NCBI GenBank assembly: GCA_023807065.1
Contig: JAJJLU010000372.1
Span: 1-63,195 of the forward strand
Length of the DNA: 63,195 bases
From: Isotricha intestinalis
Taxonomy: Eukaryota > Ciliophora > Litostomatea > Vestibuliferida > Isotrichidae
Direction: 5' to 3'
A program made the translations under genes and the position numbers. Under the pieces are notes generated by a model that saw only the letters and a program-made list of their open reading frames with translations, was not told where the DNA came from and did no database searches. Below are positions 1-9,252 of the stretch, in pieces. Every line of letters begins with the position of its first letter. The first letter of the stretch is position 1.

Positions 1-792
1 TTTCTTTTCTCATTAATAATAAATTCATTAAGTGCTGATTCATGTTCATCAATTACTGATCAAAGTAAATGTTCAGGTGATTGTACATGGGTTCCAAAAG
101 TTAACTCAGCATGCGAAGCAATAGATGATGTTATGACTGAAGAATGTGGAGCAGAAAAAGATCAAAGTAAGTGTCCTGATATTAAAAGTGATAGTACACC
201 TGTTTGTGAGTGGTCAACAAGTTGTGTACCTAAAACATCTGATATTGATACTTTATGCGGAGCAGGTGATACTAAGACTAAATGTGAAGCTGTAAAAAGC
301 GGAGATACAGTTTTATGTGAATTTACTCCAGAAGTAGCTGCTCATTGTGCATTAAACCCAGTAACATTCACAGGAGCAATAACAATAAAATTAAAATCAG
401 TAAAAGGAAAAGCTGTAGTAATTACATTAGAACCAGCTGAGGCAGATAAAGATAAAAAAGTGACTGCAGATACAACAATAAAAAATCTTCAATTAAATTC
501 AGGTTCATCTTTTACTAAAGATTTAACTTGTAAAATAGCAAGTGGATCTAAATTAGGAGATGTTGATTGTACTATGGACACAGCAGCAACTAAAGACACA
601 AAATATAAATTAATAGCTAAATCTGGTGCAAGTGTTACTTTTGATGGAGCAGACACATTTAGTGGAGCTGTCACTGTAAATGGAGATGAAGTGACAGCCA
701 CTGAAGATACTTCTCCTTCTGGTTCCCCTGACAATAATTCTTCTTATATGAAAATCTCTGCATTTTTCACATTTTTATTCTTATTATTTTAA
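1..792 (+). CDS. Cys-rich secreted/GPI-type surface protein (5' partial)
   Basis: The reading frame is open from the first base, and the first ATG at 133 lies inside the protein, so the true start is just upstream of the window. The first residues (FLFSLIINSLSA) look like the end of a signal peptide, followed by a mature start at DSC. Cys-containing modules of the form C...DQSKC...C.W....C recur within about the first 110 visible residues. They are followed by a Thr/Lys/Val-rich beta-type segment and a Ser/Pro/Asn-rich stalk. The protein ends in a hydrophobic tail (ISAFFTFLFLLF) with no charged residues after it, the classic layout of a GPI-attachment signal. Base composition is visibly less AT-rich than in neighbouring genes, with many GCA/GGA/ACA codons, suggesting high expression. 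It is most likely a ciliate surface (immobilisation-antigen-like) protein. The family is not certain. Confidence 0.75.
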   Translation, partial: FLFSLIINSLSADSCSSITDQSKCSGDCTWVPKVNSACEAIDDVMTEECGAEKDQSKCPDIKSDSTPVCEWSTSCVPKTSDIDTLCGAGDTKTKCEAVKSGDTVLCEFTPEVAAHCALNPVTFTGAITIKLKSVKGKAVVITLEPAEADKDKKVTADTTIKNLQLNSGSSFTKDLTCKIASGSKLGDVDCTMDTAATKDTKYKLIAKSGASVTFDGADTFSGAVTVNGDEVTATEDTSPSGSPDNNSSYMKISAFFTFLFLLF

Positions 793-1097
793 ATTATATC
801 TAAATATCTGATATATGTTTTTTTCAAAATATCACTCTGTTTTATTTTTTAATTATTAATATTTTTTTTATAAAATAAAAAAAACCATTGTTTTTATTAA
901 ATCAATATCAAAATAAGAATTAATTAAATAAAAGCATATGAATATTTGATATCTTAATATTTATAATCAAAATAAATTTAATGGTAAATTCAAAGATTTT
1001 TTTCATTAAGAATTAAATGACTTTTAATAAAATATGTTAAATTTTCTATTATATTTCTTATTTTTTAAATTGATTCTAAATAAAAATAAATAAAAAA
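793..1097. other. AT-rich spacer
   Basis: About 300 bases of A/T-rich sequence lie between the surface-protein gene and the transporter. I see no ORF, no GC-rich island and no convincing hairpin. It presumably holds the 3' UTR of the first gene and the promoter of the second. Confidence 0.6.
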
Positions 1098-2525
1098 ATG
1101 GAAAAACAAAATAAAAAAAATTTCTTAAAAACTTTAATAGGAACAATAATATTTGGTTTAAGTAATTCTCCCTCAATGGCAATGTTAGGATTATCAGTAT
1201 ATATAACATCATATATTCATACAAAACAACAATTTGTAACAATGCATTACGGTAATTTTTTTGGTCCAATAAATCAAATTTCAATGACAATTGTAGGTCC
1301 AATTGCAGGAATATTAGATGAAAAAATAGGATTTCATACTACTTTAATTTTAGGTTCTTTTATTATATTTATTAGTTTAATTGGAATGTATTTTCAAAAT
1401 AATATTTATTTATTTTATTTTTTCTTAGCTTTAAAAGGAATTGGAAGTGGAATTTGTTTACCTTTACCAGGAAAAAATTTAATTATGTATGTTCCTGGAA
1501 AAAAAGGTTTAATTGGTTCTACTTTAATGATTCCTAATATTTTATTTGCTACTTTTTTTGGATTTTTAGGAGAAAAAATTATAAATAAAAATGGTTATAC
1601 TCTTAATCCAAAAATAGGAGAACAATTTTATCCTGAAAATATATGTAAAAATATTCAAATTTATTTTATGCTATGTATATTAATTTTTCCCTTAGGAAGA
1701 ATAATTTCTTTTTTCTTAATTAAGAAATATAAAAATGTAAATAATATTAATAAATTAGAAAATCAAAAATCAAAAAAATCAAATAATTCATCATTAGAAA
1801 TATCATCATCAGATATATATATAAAAAAAAAAATAAATCCAATAAAAAAAGCATTAAAAAGTAAGAGATATTGGATAATTGTTTTAATATCTTTTTTTTC
1901 AAGTTTTAGTCAACATTTTATTATGGGAACTTCAAGAACATATGGAGCTTTAATAGGAATAAAAGGAACAATATTACAATATTTAGGAATAGCAAGATCA
2001 TTATCTTTAATAATAATAAGTCCAATATTTGGTTATTTAGTAGATAAAATGGGTTCAGTTAAAATTTTATTATTTATAACATTGTTATCATCTTTAACAT
2101 CAATATCTTTTTCAATTTTTATTAATAATACTAATATTTTTATTGTATTAAATATATTAGAATGTATTGTATTTGCTGGTTTTTTTTCTTCTATGAATCC
2201 TCATATGATGAATGTTTTTGGTATTAAAAATTCAGTTATTTTAGGTGGAATTAATGGAATTTTTGCAACTATTAGTAGTATTATTGTTTCTTTTACTTCT
2301 TTTTATGTATCTAAGTCTTATATTGGAGAAAAGATTAAAATTCCTTATCAAATTTTCTTCTTTATTGGAGGATTGCTTAATTTTATTTCTTTTTTTTTAA
2401 CTTTCTTTGATAGTGATAAAGAATTTAATTATAACTTAGATTATCAAGAAATTACTATTAAAATTGATCATGTACAAAATAAAAAAATTGATAATAATAC
2501 TTATGTTGAATTAGATGAAAAATAA
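1098..2525 (+). CDS. Major facilitator superfamily transporter
   Basis: This is a 475-residue polytopic membrane protein. Twelve hydrophobic segments can be drawn in two blocks of six, separated by a Lys/Asn/Ser-rich cytoplasmic loop at about residues 212-255. The second half carries an MFS loop signature after its second helix (GYLVDKMGSVK), and the first half has the corresponding GILDEKIGFH. Length and layout fit a normal MFS carrier, with the closest feel to the monocarboxylate/oxalate-formate type. The substrate cannot be read from sequence. The start is the first ATG after an A-rich leader, and the N-terminus is a short basic tail before TM1. It would sit in the plasma membrane or an internal membrane, moving small organic solutes. 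Confidence 0.85.
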   Translation: MEKQNKKNFLKTLIGTIIFGLSNSPSMAMLGLSVYITSYIHTKQQFVTMHYGNFFGPINQISMTIVGPIAGILDEKIGFHTTLILGSFIIFISLIGMYFQNNIYLFYFFLALKGIGSGICLPLPGKNLIMYVPGKKGLIGSTLMIPNILFATFFGFLGEKIINKNGYTLNPKIGEQFYPENICKNIQIYFMLCILIFPLGRIISFFLIKKYKNVNNINKLENQKSKKSNNSSLEISSSDIYIKKKINPIKKALKSKRYWIIVLISFFSSFSQHFIMGTSRTYGALIGIKGTILQYLGIARSLSLIIISPIFGYLVDKMGSVKILLFITLLSSLTSISFSIFINNTNIFIVLNILECIVFAGFFSSMNPHMMNVFGIKNSVILGGINGIFATISSIIVSFTSFYVSKSYIGEKIKIPYQIFFFIGGLLNFISFFLTFFDSDKEFNYNLDYQEITIKIDHVQNKKIDNNTYVELDEK

Positions 2526-2892
2526 TTTTTAAAAATATGATATTTTAGATGTGTAATTTAGAAATGGAATATTATATTTTAAATTAAAATAAATAAGAAT
2601 AATATTTTTTTTATTTATGTTAATTTTTGTTGGTTTCGATTTTTATAGAAAAAAACAATTAACCAAATATTTTTTAAATTTTTAATTAGTTTTTTAAACA
2701 AATTTTCAAAAATTTGAATATGATTTATGAAATAAATTATTTTTATTTTGGAAATATTTGAGTCTTTTTCCATAAAAAAAATATATAAACATTTCATTTA
2801 TTATTTTAATCATCTAAATTTAAAAATATGTTTATATTTAAAAAAATATATTTACGAAAATATAACTAAACTCCCTTTTTCAAATTAAAAAA
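2526..2892. other. AT-rich spacer between convergent genes
   Basis: This is the gap between the 3' end of the transporter and the 3' end of the minus-strand kinase. It contains only A/T tracts. A 60-codon minus-strand ORF here is poor in structure and is taken as chance. Confidence 0.55.
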
Positions 2893-5800
2893 TTAATAAC
2901 AATACTTAACTAATAAAAAATAACTAGCAGTAGCATAATTTTTTTCATTATTATATAAACATTCTCTAATATAAGGTTTTAAATATCCTAATTTAACAAG
3001 TTCATTTAAAGCAAAATCATTAATTTCATTTTTTTCTTGTTTTTTATAATTTTCATCTAATTCATTATTAGGACTAAAAGGTTTACTTTGTCCTTTACTA
3101 TAAAAACTAATATTATTATAAGGAGAAGGACTTATATTATCATAAAATTTTTTATCATTTGAATCAAGTGTAATAACAACACCATTATCAATTTCACCAT
3201 TATTATTTAATTCATAAATTCTATTTAATTCCTTTACTTTAACACTAAATTTAATTACATTATTTTTAATATTTAATTCATTATTATTATTATCAATTAA
3301 ACTTTTTTGACTTTCATTTAATATTATAGATGAATTAAAAGGGGCTAAAATAATACTTTTAGTATTTATATTTTTGCTTTCATATTCTTCTTCAGTATCT
3401 AAATTTCTAATATTAAAATTTTCAATCATATCATCTTTATATTTTAAATCTCTATAATCAACATTACTTTTACTTAAAAGAACTCTTTCAGCATTAGTAA
3501 ATAAATTATAATTACAATCAATATCAACATTAATTAACCAAGGATGAGATAAAATATCATTAATAGATATTCTTTTTTTAGGATCAACTTCTAAAATACA
3601 TTTTAATAAATGATTAGCTTCATTGGAAATATCATTAATATTATTATAATCTCCTTTCATAATAACATTATTTAAATCATTTATATTATTTCCTTTAAAA
3701 GGAACAGTTCCAGATAACATAGCATATAAAACAACACCAGAAGACCAAATATCAACTTTAAAACCTTCATATCCTTTATTTTTTAATATTTCAGGAGCAA
3801 TATAAGTTGGAGTTCCACATTGTTCAAAAATAATATCATTACTATTTATTCTTTTAGAAACTCCAAAATCACATATTTTTATTTTATTATCTAAATCTAT
3901 TAAAATATTATCTAATTTAATATCTCTATGTACAATATTATTATTATGAATATATTGAATTGCTAATATTATTTGTTTAAAAATATATTTTGCAATTGGT
4001 TCTGTTAATTTACTTCTTTTTCTTATATATGATAATAAATCTCCTGCACAAATATATTCCATTACTATACAAATATGTTTTTCTGTTTCATATGTTTCAT
4101 ATAATTTAACTATGTGATTTGATGATGATAATGTTTTCATTATTGATGTTTCTATTTTTATTTTTGATTTCTGTCTTTCTGAAATTATTTTACTTTTATT
4201 TATTGATTTGATTGCTACTAATCTTCCTGTTAAAACATGTAATGATAAATTTACTTTTCCAAAAGCTCCTTTTCCTAATAATCTTCCATATTTATAAAAT
4301 TTTATTTTTGTTGATGGATATATTCCATTTTTATTAAAGTATTCTTTTATATATGATGATATTATTTCTTTGTCTTTTAAATATATTAAATATTTTTCTT
4401 TTTCTTTTATTGTACTTTGAAATGAATCATTTGATTCATTCATATTTAAATTTGGAATTATATCTATATTTGAATTTAAATAATTTAATAAATTATCTTT
4501 TAAATTTTCCTCTGTTTCTAAATCTCTATCTGGAATTTTTTCTTTTATATTTTTTTCTTTTTCTTTTAAAATTTTTTTTCCTTTTGATTGATTTACTTTT
4601 ATTGATTTTATATTTTTATTATTTTCATTTTTATTTTTTTCTATTTTTTCATTTTCCTTTTTTTTCATTTCATTTACAGTAATAACTTTATTTTTATGAA
4701 CACTATTTTTAATTACAGTTATTTTTCCTTGTGATGATGAATTTTCACTATAACATATTTTATTATTATTTTTTTTATTGTTTTTATTTGTATTTAATAA
4801 TATATTTTCTAATATAGTAAATTTTTTATCTAAATTTTTACTTTTTTTAAATATATTTTCCTTAGAATTACTTTTTGATTGTTCTTTTGAATTTGATTTA
4901 GAATTAATTTTTGATTTTGTATTTTCATTTATTTTAATTTTACTAACATTAATAAAAGCTTTTTGATTAAAAGGTTTAATTTTCTTTTTACTATTATTTT
5001 CATAATTATTTAAAGGACTATTTTTTAAATATTTATTATTTTGAATTTTTGAATGAATATTACTATTACTATTATTACTTTTATTAATTAATGAATTTTT
5101 ATCATTTGAATTTTTTCTTGAATTACTTTGTGTTGGAAAAGAAGTTTTACTATTACCATGAATACTAATTTTAAATTTTTGAGATTTATTATTATTTTTT
5201 TTATATAAAGAATTTAAAGTAGAATTAAATATAGAATTATTTTTTAAATGACTTTGTAAGATTAAATTATTTGGTTTATTTTGAATAGTTTTATAATTAT
5301 TAGTTTTAATAATACCTTTATGTTTAGATGAAGAAGAAAATAAATTTTTATTCTTTAAATAATTTCTTTCTGATTTAATCTTTGATATATTTTTTTCTTC
5401 ACTTTCAATTGAAGAATTAACTTTATTTTGGTTAATTTTTTTATAAATTTTTTGTTTTGTTTTTTTATTATTATTTAAACTTCCTGAAGTATTATTATGA
5501 ATAAAAGTATTATTTGTTAAACTTGTACTATTATTTATTAAAGTATTTCCCATTGTAGTTGATTTTTTTTCTTTCATTTTTATTATTTTTCTTTTTAATA
5601 AACTATCTATTTTACTTTCATTTTTCTTATTTTTTAATTTTTGAGTGTTTAAATTTATTTTATTAAAATTTTTGTTAGAAGATGAATTTTTCTGTTTTTT
5701 TAAATTATCCTTTAAAAATTTATCAGGAGAATTTTTTGAAGTTTTATAATTTGAATTATATGGTTTTGTTGATGTCATTATTTTTCTAAATGAATTTATA

Positions 5801-5895
5801 TTTTTTAATTCCTCTTTTTCATTTTTTGATATTTTATTTTTTTGATTTGAATTATATTTTTTTATGTTAAAATGATTTTTTAATCCACTTTTCAT
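2893..5895 (-). CDS. AMPK-related Ser/Thr protein kinase with long N-terminal tail and UBA-like end
   Basis: A 1000-residue protein kinase of the CAMK/AMPK-related class. The first ~530 residues are low-complexity Asn/Lys/Ser sequence. The kinase domain spans about 535-785: P-loop GKGAFGKV (~538), VAIK lysine, catalytic HRDIKLDN (~654), DFGVS (~672), activation segment CGTPTYIAPE, and HPWL at the end (~782). The C-terminal ~35 residues (LVKLGY...NYATASYFLL) resemble a ubiquitin-associated fold as found in MARK/SNF1-type kinases, although here it lies at the extreme C-terminus. All catalytic residues are present, so an active kinase is expected. The conserved threonine in CGTP is the probable activation-loop phosphosite. 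The start is the first ATG after an A/T leader. Precise subfamily and substrates are unknown. Confidence 0.9.
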   Translation of the reverse strand: MKSGLKNHFNIKKYNSNQKNKISKNEKEELKNINSFRKIMTSTKPYNSNYKTSKNSPDKFLKDNLKKQKNSSSNKNFNKINLNTQKLKNKKNESKIDSLLKRKIIKMKEKKSTTMGNTLINNSTSLTNNTFIHNNTSGSLNNNKKTKQKIYKKINQNKVNSSIESEEKNISKIKSERNYLKNKNLFSSSSKHKGIIKTNNYKTIQNKPNNLILQSHLKNNSIFNSTLNSLYKKNNNKSQKFKISIHGNSKTSFPTQSNSRKNSNDKNSLINKSNNSNSNIHSKIQNNKYLKNSPLNNYENNSKKKIKPFNQKAFINVSKIKINENTKSKINSKSNSKEQSKSNSKENIFKKSKNLDKKFTILENILLNTNKNNKKNNNKICYSENSSSQGKITVIKNSVHKNKVITVNEMKKKENEKIEKNKNENNKNIKSIKVNQSKGKKILKEKEKNIKEKIPDRDLETEENLKDNLLNYLNSNIDIIPNLNMNESNDSFQSTIKEKEKYLIYLKDKEIISSYIKEYFNKNGIYPSTKIKFYKYGRLLGKGAFGKVNLSLHVLTGRLVAIKSINKSKIISERQKSKIKIETSIMKTLSSSNHIVKLYETYETEKHICIVMEYICAGDLLSYIRKRSKLTEPIAKYIFKQIILAIQYIHNNNIVHRDIKLDNILIDLDNKIKICDFGVSKRINSNDIIFEQCGTPTYIAPEILKNKGYEGFKVDIWSSGVVLYAMLSGTVPFKGNNINDLNNVIMKGDYNNINDISNEANHLLKCILEVDPKKRISINDILSHPWLINVDIDCNYNLFTNAERVLLSKSNVDYRDLKYKDDMIENFNIRNLDTEEEYESKNINTKSIILAPFNSSIILNESQKSLIDNNNNELNIKNNVIKFSVKVKELNRIYELNNNGEIDNGVVITLDSNDKKFYDNISPSPYNNISFYSKGQSKPFSPNNELDENYKKQEKNEINDFALNELVKLGYLKPYIRECLYNNEKNYATASYFLLVKYCY

Positions 5896-6018
5896 TTTGA
5901 TAATTGATTTATTTTTATTTTTATTTTATATTTTTTTTTTAAAATTTAAAATTAAAAAATTAAAAATTTTTCAATAGATAAAGTTAAATAAATTCAATTA
6001 AATTAAAAAAAAAAAAAG

Positions 6019-6708
6019 TTAATATTTAAAATTATCTTCTTTAAATTCTCTTCTCCATTGATTTAATTTTCTATTTTTAAGTCCAATCATTAAATTCATA
6101 TAATTAATGAATTCATAATCATTTTGAAAATTATTATTTCCATAATTTACTTTAGGATAATTATTTCTAATTTGAGAATCATGTTCTATGTATTTTTTCT
6201 TTTGATTTGGGCATTTTTTTGGAAAATAATTTTTCTTTGGTTCTTCAATAATATATTTTTTTTCTAATGAATAAGAATAATTGTTTAAATTATTATTAGG
6301 TTCAAAATCATAATTTTCATTGAATTTATTTTTATTATTATCTTTATAATTTTTTTCTTCTTCATTTATATTATATTGAAATTGATTAGGAATATTATAA
6401 TAATTCATATTATTTTGAATTTTATTTTTTAAACTTCTTTTAACTTCTTCAATATCATTTAAAATTTTTTCTGTCTTCTCAGTATAATATCTTTTTTTTC
6501 TTTGAGGAGTTAAATAACTACTATTATCATTTTGATTATAAGAAGAATATATTTCATTTTTTTTATTCTCTATTTCTTTATTATTATTTTTCATAGGAGA
6601 ATTATAATTACTTTTATTTCTATAATAATAATTCAAATTTATTTTCCCATTATTTTTATTAGTATCATTAGAATAATCTTTTATCATTTGAGTTAATGTC
6701 CCTTCCAT
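6019..6708 (-). CDS. Asn/Lys/Tyr-rich protein of unknown function
   Basis: I do not recognise this protein. The open frame extends to an upstream ATG at 6744, but the first 12 codons (MKYLFIIIKDFN) look like untranslated leader. The internal ATG at 6708, giving MEGTLTQMIKD, is the more natural start and yields about 229 residues. The chain is Asn, Tyr and Lys rich, with one likely helix (KTEKILNDIEEVKRSLKNKI) and a conserved-looking C-terminal block rich in aromatic and basic residues (LMIGLKNRKLNQWRREFKED). It has no membrane segment and no Cys motif. It sits head to tail 123 bases upstream of the kinase gene, with no sign of cotranscription. Confidence 0.6.
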   Translation of the reverse strand: MEGTLTQMIKDYSNDTNKNNGKINLNYYYRNKSNYNSPMKNNNKEIENKKNEIYSSYNQNDNSSYLTPQRKKRYYTEKTEKILNDIEEVKRSLKNKIQNNMNYYNIPNQFQYNINEEEKNYKDNNKNKFNENYDFEPNNNLNNYSYSLEKKYIIEEPKKNYFPKKCPNQKKKYIEHDSQIRNNYPKVNYGNNNFQNDYEFINYMNLMIGLKNRKLNQWRREFKEDNFKY

Positions 6709-6744
6709 ATTAAAATCTTTTATAATAATAAATAAATATTTCAT

Positions 6745-7416
6745 AAATTCATATAAACATTTAAAAAATTAAAATTAAAAAATGTTATCACTGCTCCTAT
6801 TGTAATTGTAATAAAATGAAAATATTGTAATTCTTTTATTTTTATTTAAAAAATTGAATTGAAGGAAATAAAGAAAAATTCTGTCTTTATGTGAGGATTT
6901 GAATTGAAATGAGTGATGAAATTGAAGATTTTGTAAAAAAAATAATGATGAAGAATTTAAAGAAATGTTAGAAAAAATTAAGAAAAAAAAAGAAATAAAG
7001 ATAAATGAAATAAAAGAAATAAAAACAAATAATAGAACAAAAATAATGTTTTATATAATTTATTTATAATCAATATTAATTTGTTAATAAAAAAAGAAAT
7101 TATATAATAAACAACATTTATTCTTTTTAATTTAAATGAATTACAAAACTACAATAAATCATAATATATATAATTCATATATTATAATAAAACATAATAT
7201 TAAAATAATGTGAAAATATTTTTAAAAATTTAAAAAAGGAAAAATAATAGTTCAAAGATTAAAATAAAAAGAATATCTCCAATTATTAAATAATAAAATC
7301 ATTAAATCTTGAGTAAAATAAATAAATATTAATTCAGACAATGAAAATCTATATAATAACATTAATGAGACATTTACACTTAAATAATAAATTATGAAAA
7401 AAAATTATCAAAAAAA
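6745..7416. other. Divergent promoter region with a small broken ORF
   Basis: A 670-base spacer lies between the divergently transcribed genes at 6708(-) and 7417(+). It contains a short coding-like stretch (6909-7069, listed separately). The rest is A-rich plus-strand sequence in which one frame continues to 7384 with about ten in-frame stops. That stop density is no lower than expected for this base composition, so I do not claim a gene there. Confidence 0.5.
6909..7069 (+). pseudogene. Small ORF interrupted by a one-base shift in a poly-A run
   Basis: An ATG at 6909 reads MSDEIEDFVKK and then runs into a block of eight A residues. In that frame it ends about ten codons later at TAG. If one A is read twice or restored, the frame continues as an acidic then Lys-rich helix (NDEEFKEMLEKIKKKKEIKI) to a TAA at 7067-7069, about 53 residues in total. 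It could be a pseudogene, a sequencing error in a homopolymer, or chance in A-rich DNA. I do not recognise the product. Confidence 0.25.
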
Positions 7417-8436
7417 ATGTTTGATAGTGATAACGAAGTATACTTTAGTAATTACAATTTTCCTTCGATTCAAATTAGAAAACCAAAAAAAAAAAAGATA
7501 GCAAAAAAATTATTTATTCCAGCAGGAAATATTATAAATATAAATAACAATAATAATAAATTTAGAGGAGAAAAGCATGTTAAAACAATAAAAATTCGCC
7601 CTTCATTTTTACATAAATTTCAAAGTGTTTCTTTTAAAAAGGAATATGATGAAGAAGATGATTTTTTAAGAACAATAATAAATAAGCCAAGACCTTATTC
7701 TTTTACTGATTTTGTTCAACCAATAATAACAAATAATAATAATTTAAATTCTTTTTCAAATATTCAAGAAAAAAAATATTCAAAAAAAACAATAAAAGAA
7801 ATAATAGAAAAAATACACAATTACGAATTTTCTTTTGATAATAAAATAAGCTTTCCATTTCCTTTAAAAGTAGGAAATAAAAAAGGTTTAAAAAGAATAG
7901 TATTTTTTGATATTGAAAATGTTTTATTACATTGTGAATATGATAATTATTATGATTATGAAAAAAAAATAAAAATAAAATTACCTTCTGGATTATATGT
8001 AAATTTAGGAGTTGAAATAAGACCTTATTTTAAAGAAATGATAAATATGATTAAAGAAAATTACTTTATTTGTATTTATACTTCATGTGAAAAATTTTAT
8101 GCTGATTCTTTACTTGAAATTTTAGATGATTCGAATAATATTTTTTTTCTTAAGTTATATAGAGATCAATGCTTTAAAATTAATATTAAAAATCAAAATA
8201 TTTTCTTTAAAGATTTAAGAATTATTGAAGGAGTTAATTTTAATGATATTATTATTGTTGATTCTTCAGCCATTAATTTTGGATTAAATTTAAGAAATGG
8301 AATTCCTATTAGTCCTTATAATAAAAAAAATGAAAATGATGATGAATTGTTAAATTTAGGAATTCTTTTAAATAATATTTATCAAAAAGAAGGTGTAGGA
8401 GATTTTATTGAAAGTATTTTTCAAAGCTTTTTTTAA
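7417..8436 (+). CDS. NIF/FCP1-like (HAD) phosphatase-fold protein, catalytically degenerate
   Basis: This is a 339-residue protein. Residues 1-150 are a basic, disordered leader. From about 155 to the end it matches the small C-terminal-domain phosphatase (NLI-interacting factor) fold: strand VFFDIENVLLHC at ~162-173, EIRPYFKEMINMI, IYTSCEKFYADSLLEIL, then DLRIIEGV, IIIVDSSAINFGLNLRNGIPI and a C-terminal helix. The family catalytic signature is DxDxT. Here it reads D165-I-E167-N-V169, so the second aspartate is Glu and the threonine is Val. The late Asp (VDSS) is retained. Family knowledge says the second aspartate is the general acid, so I infer a pseudophosphatase or strongly altered enzyme. 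Active family members dephosphorylate the RNA polymerase II tail or Smad-type substrates. The partner here is unknown. Confidence 0.8.
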   Translation: MFDSDNEVYFSNYNFPSIQIRKPKKKKIAKKLFIPAGNIININNNNNKFRGEKHVKTIKIRPSFLHKFQSVSFKKEYDEEDDFLRTIINKPRPYSFTDFVQPIITNNNNLNSFSNIQEKKYSKKTIKEIIEKIHNYEFSFDNKISFPFPLKVGNKKGLKRIVFFDIENVLLHCEYDNYYDYEKKIKIKLPSGLYVNLGVEIRPYFKEMINMIKENYFICIYTSCEKFYADSLLEILDDSNNIFFLKLYRDQCFKINIKNQNIFFKDLRIIEGVNFNDIIIVDSSAINFGLNLRNGIPISPYNKKNENDDELLNLGILLNNIYQKEGVGDFIESIFQSFF

Positions 8437-8813
8437 AAAGCTTTTTAAAATACTTATTGTTATTTCTTATAATTATTTTCTTTATAGTAAATTTGTTATA
8501 TATATTGGGTAGGTTTATTAAGTTATTTTTTAAATTAATTGTTTATTTTTATATTTTAGTTTGTATTTTTTTAATTAAATGTATTGTCTATTTGAATATT
8601 GTAAATATAATTCATTATAATAATTTTATAATTGTTAAAGTAATATTTTTATCTCATTCATTGGTTCAAATATTTTATTTTTTTTCATTTATTATATTTC
8701 TGTTTGAATTTATCGTTAAGAATAAAATTGGATTTGATTGAAATAATAGAATTATGTTATTTAAATTTTATTTTTTCAAAATGTTTAAAAAAAATATTTA
8801 ACAATATATAAAA
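8437..8813. other. AT-rich spacer
   Basis: A T-rich gap. It holds a 94-codon frame (8457-8741) made almost entirely of Phe, Ile, Leu, Tyr and Val, beginning 20 bases after the previous stop. I take this as a compositional artefact of T-rich 3' flanking DNA. Confidence 0.55.
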
Positions 8814-9008
8814 ATGAATTCTAATGAAGAAAAAACTAATAATAATATAGAAGAAAACAAAAATGAAAAAATAGATAATAATGAAGAATGGGAAGATCTG
8901 GGTAAAAAAGAATCTAAGAAAGAAAATTTATTTTTACACTTTGAAGTTGAAAATTATTTTGATGAATTAGAAATAGATGAAAATTATTTAAAAAAAATAT
9001 TGAAATAA
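8814..9008 (+). CDS. Small acidic protein of unknown function
   Basis: A 64-codon ORF has a good A-rich leader before its ATG. The product is highly acidic (Asn/Glu-rich N-terminus, then EEWEDLGKKESKKENLF and a Glu/Asp-rich helix ending LKKILK). Its amino-acid make-up (Trp, Gly, many Glu and Asp) is unlike random AT-rich translation, which supports a real coding region. It is short and may be the intact 5' part of a longer, decayed gene: weakly coding-like sequence with stops continues to about 9230. I do not recognise it. Confidence 0.45.
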   Translation: MNSNEEKTNNNIEENKNEKIDNNEEWEDLGKKESKKENLFLHFEVENYFDELEIDENYLKKILK

Positions 9009-9252
9009 AAAATTCATTTTTAATTGATTAAATAATAATTGAAATTTATTTTAGAATAATATTTAAAGGTTCGATTTATAAACAACATTTTAACAATTGA
9101 ATAATAAAACAACAAAAATATTTAAAAGAAAGAAATAGATTTTAAATAAAATAATAATACCAGAAAATTACATAATATTAAATAAGTTATCTAATTAATT
9201 ATATAAAACAATATAAATTTATAAATAAAACATTATATGAATAGCTTTATAT

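Noticed and set aside
1024..1302. 92-codon minus-strand ORF over the start of the transporter
   Set aside because: Antisense shadow of the MFS coding sequence and its A-rich leader.
2615..2797. 60-codon minus-strand ORF
   Set aside because: Low complexity, no homology pattern, lies in 3' flanking A/T DNA.
7070..7400. A plus-strand frame readable if TAA is taken as Gln and TGA as Trp
   Set aside because: Stop density (~7% of codons) is close to that expected by chance for this composition, and all large genes here use the standard code. A similar reading can be made in other spacers.
8457..8741. 94-codon hydrophobic plus-strand ORF
   Set aside because: Made of Phe/Ile/Leu/Tyr/Val from T-rich 3' flanking DNA, starts 20 bases after the previous stop, with no recognisable helix pattern or leader.
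9060..9085. GGTTCGATTT resembling a tRNA T-loop
   Set aside because: No flanking T-stem pairing, no acceptor, D-arm or anticodon arm found around it.
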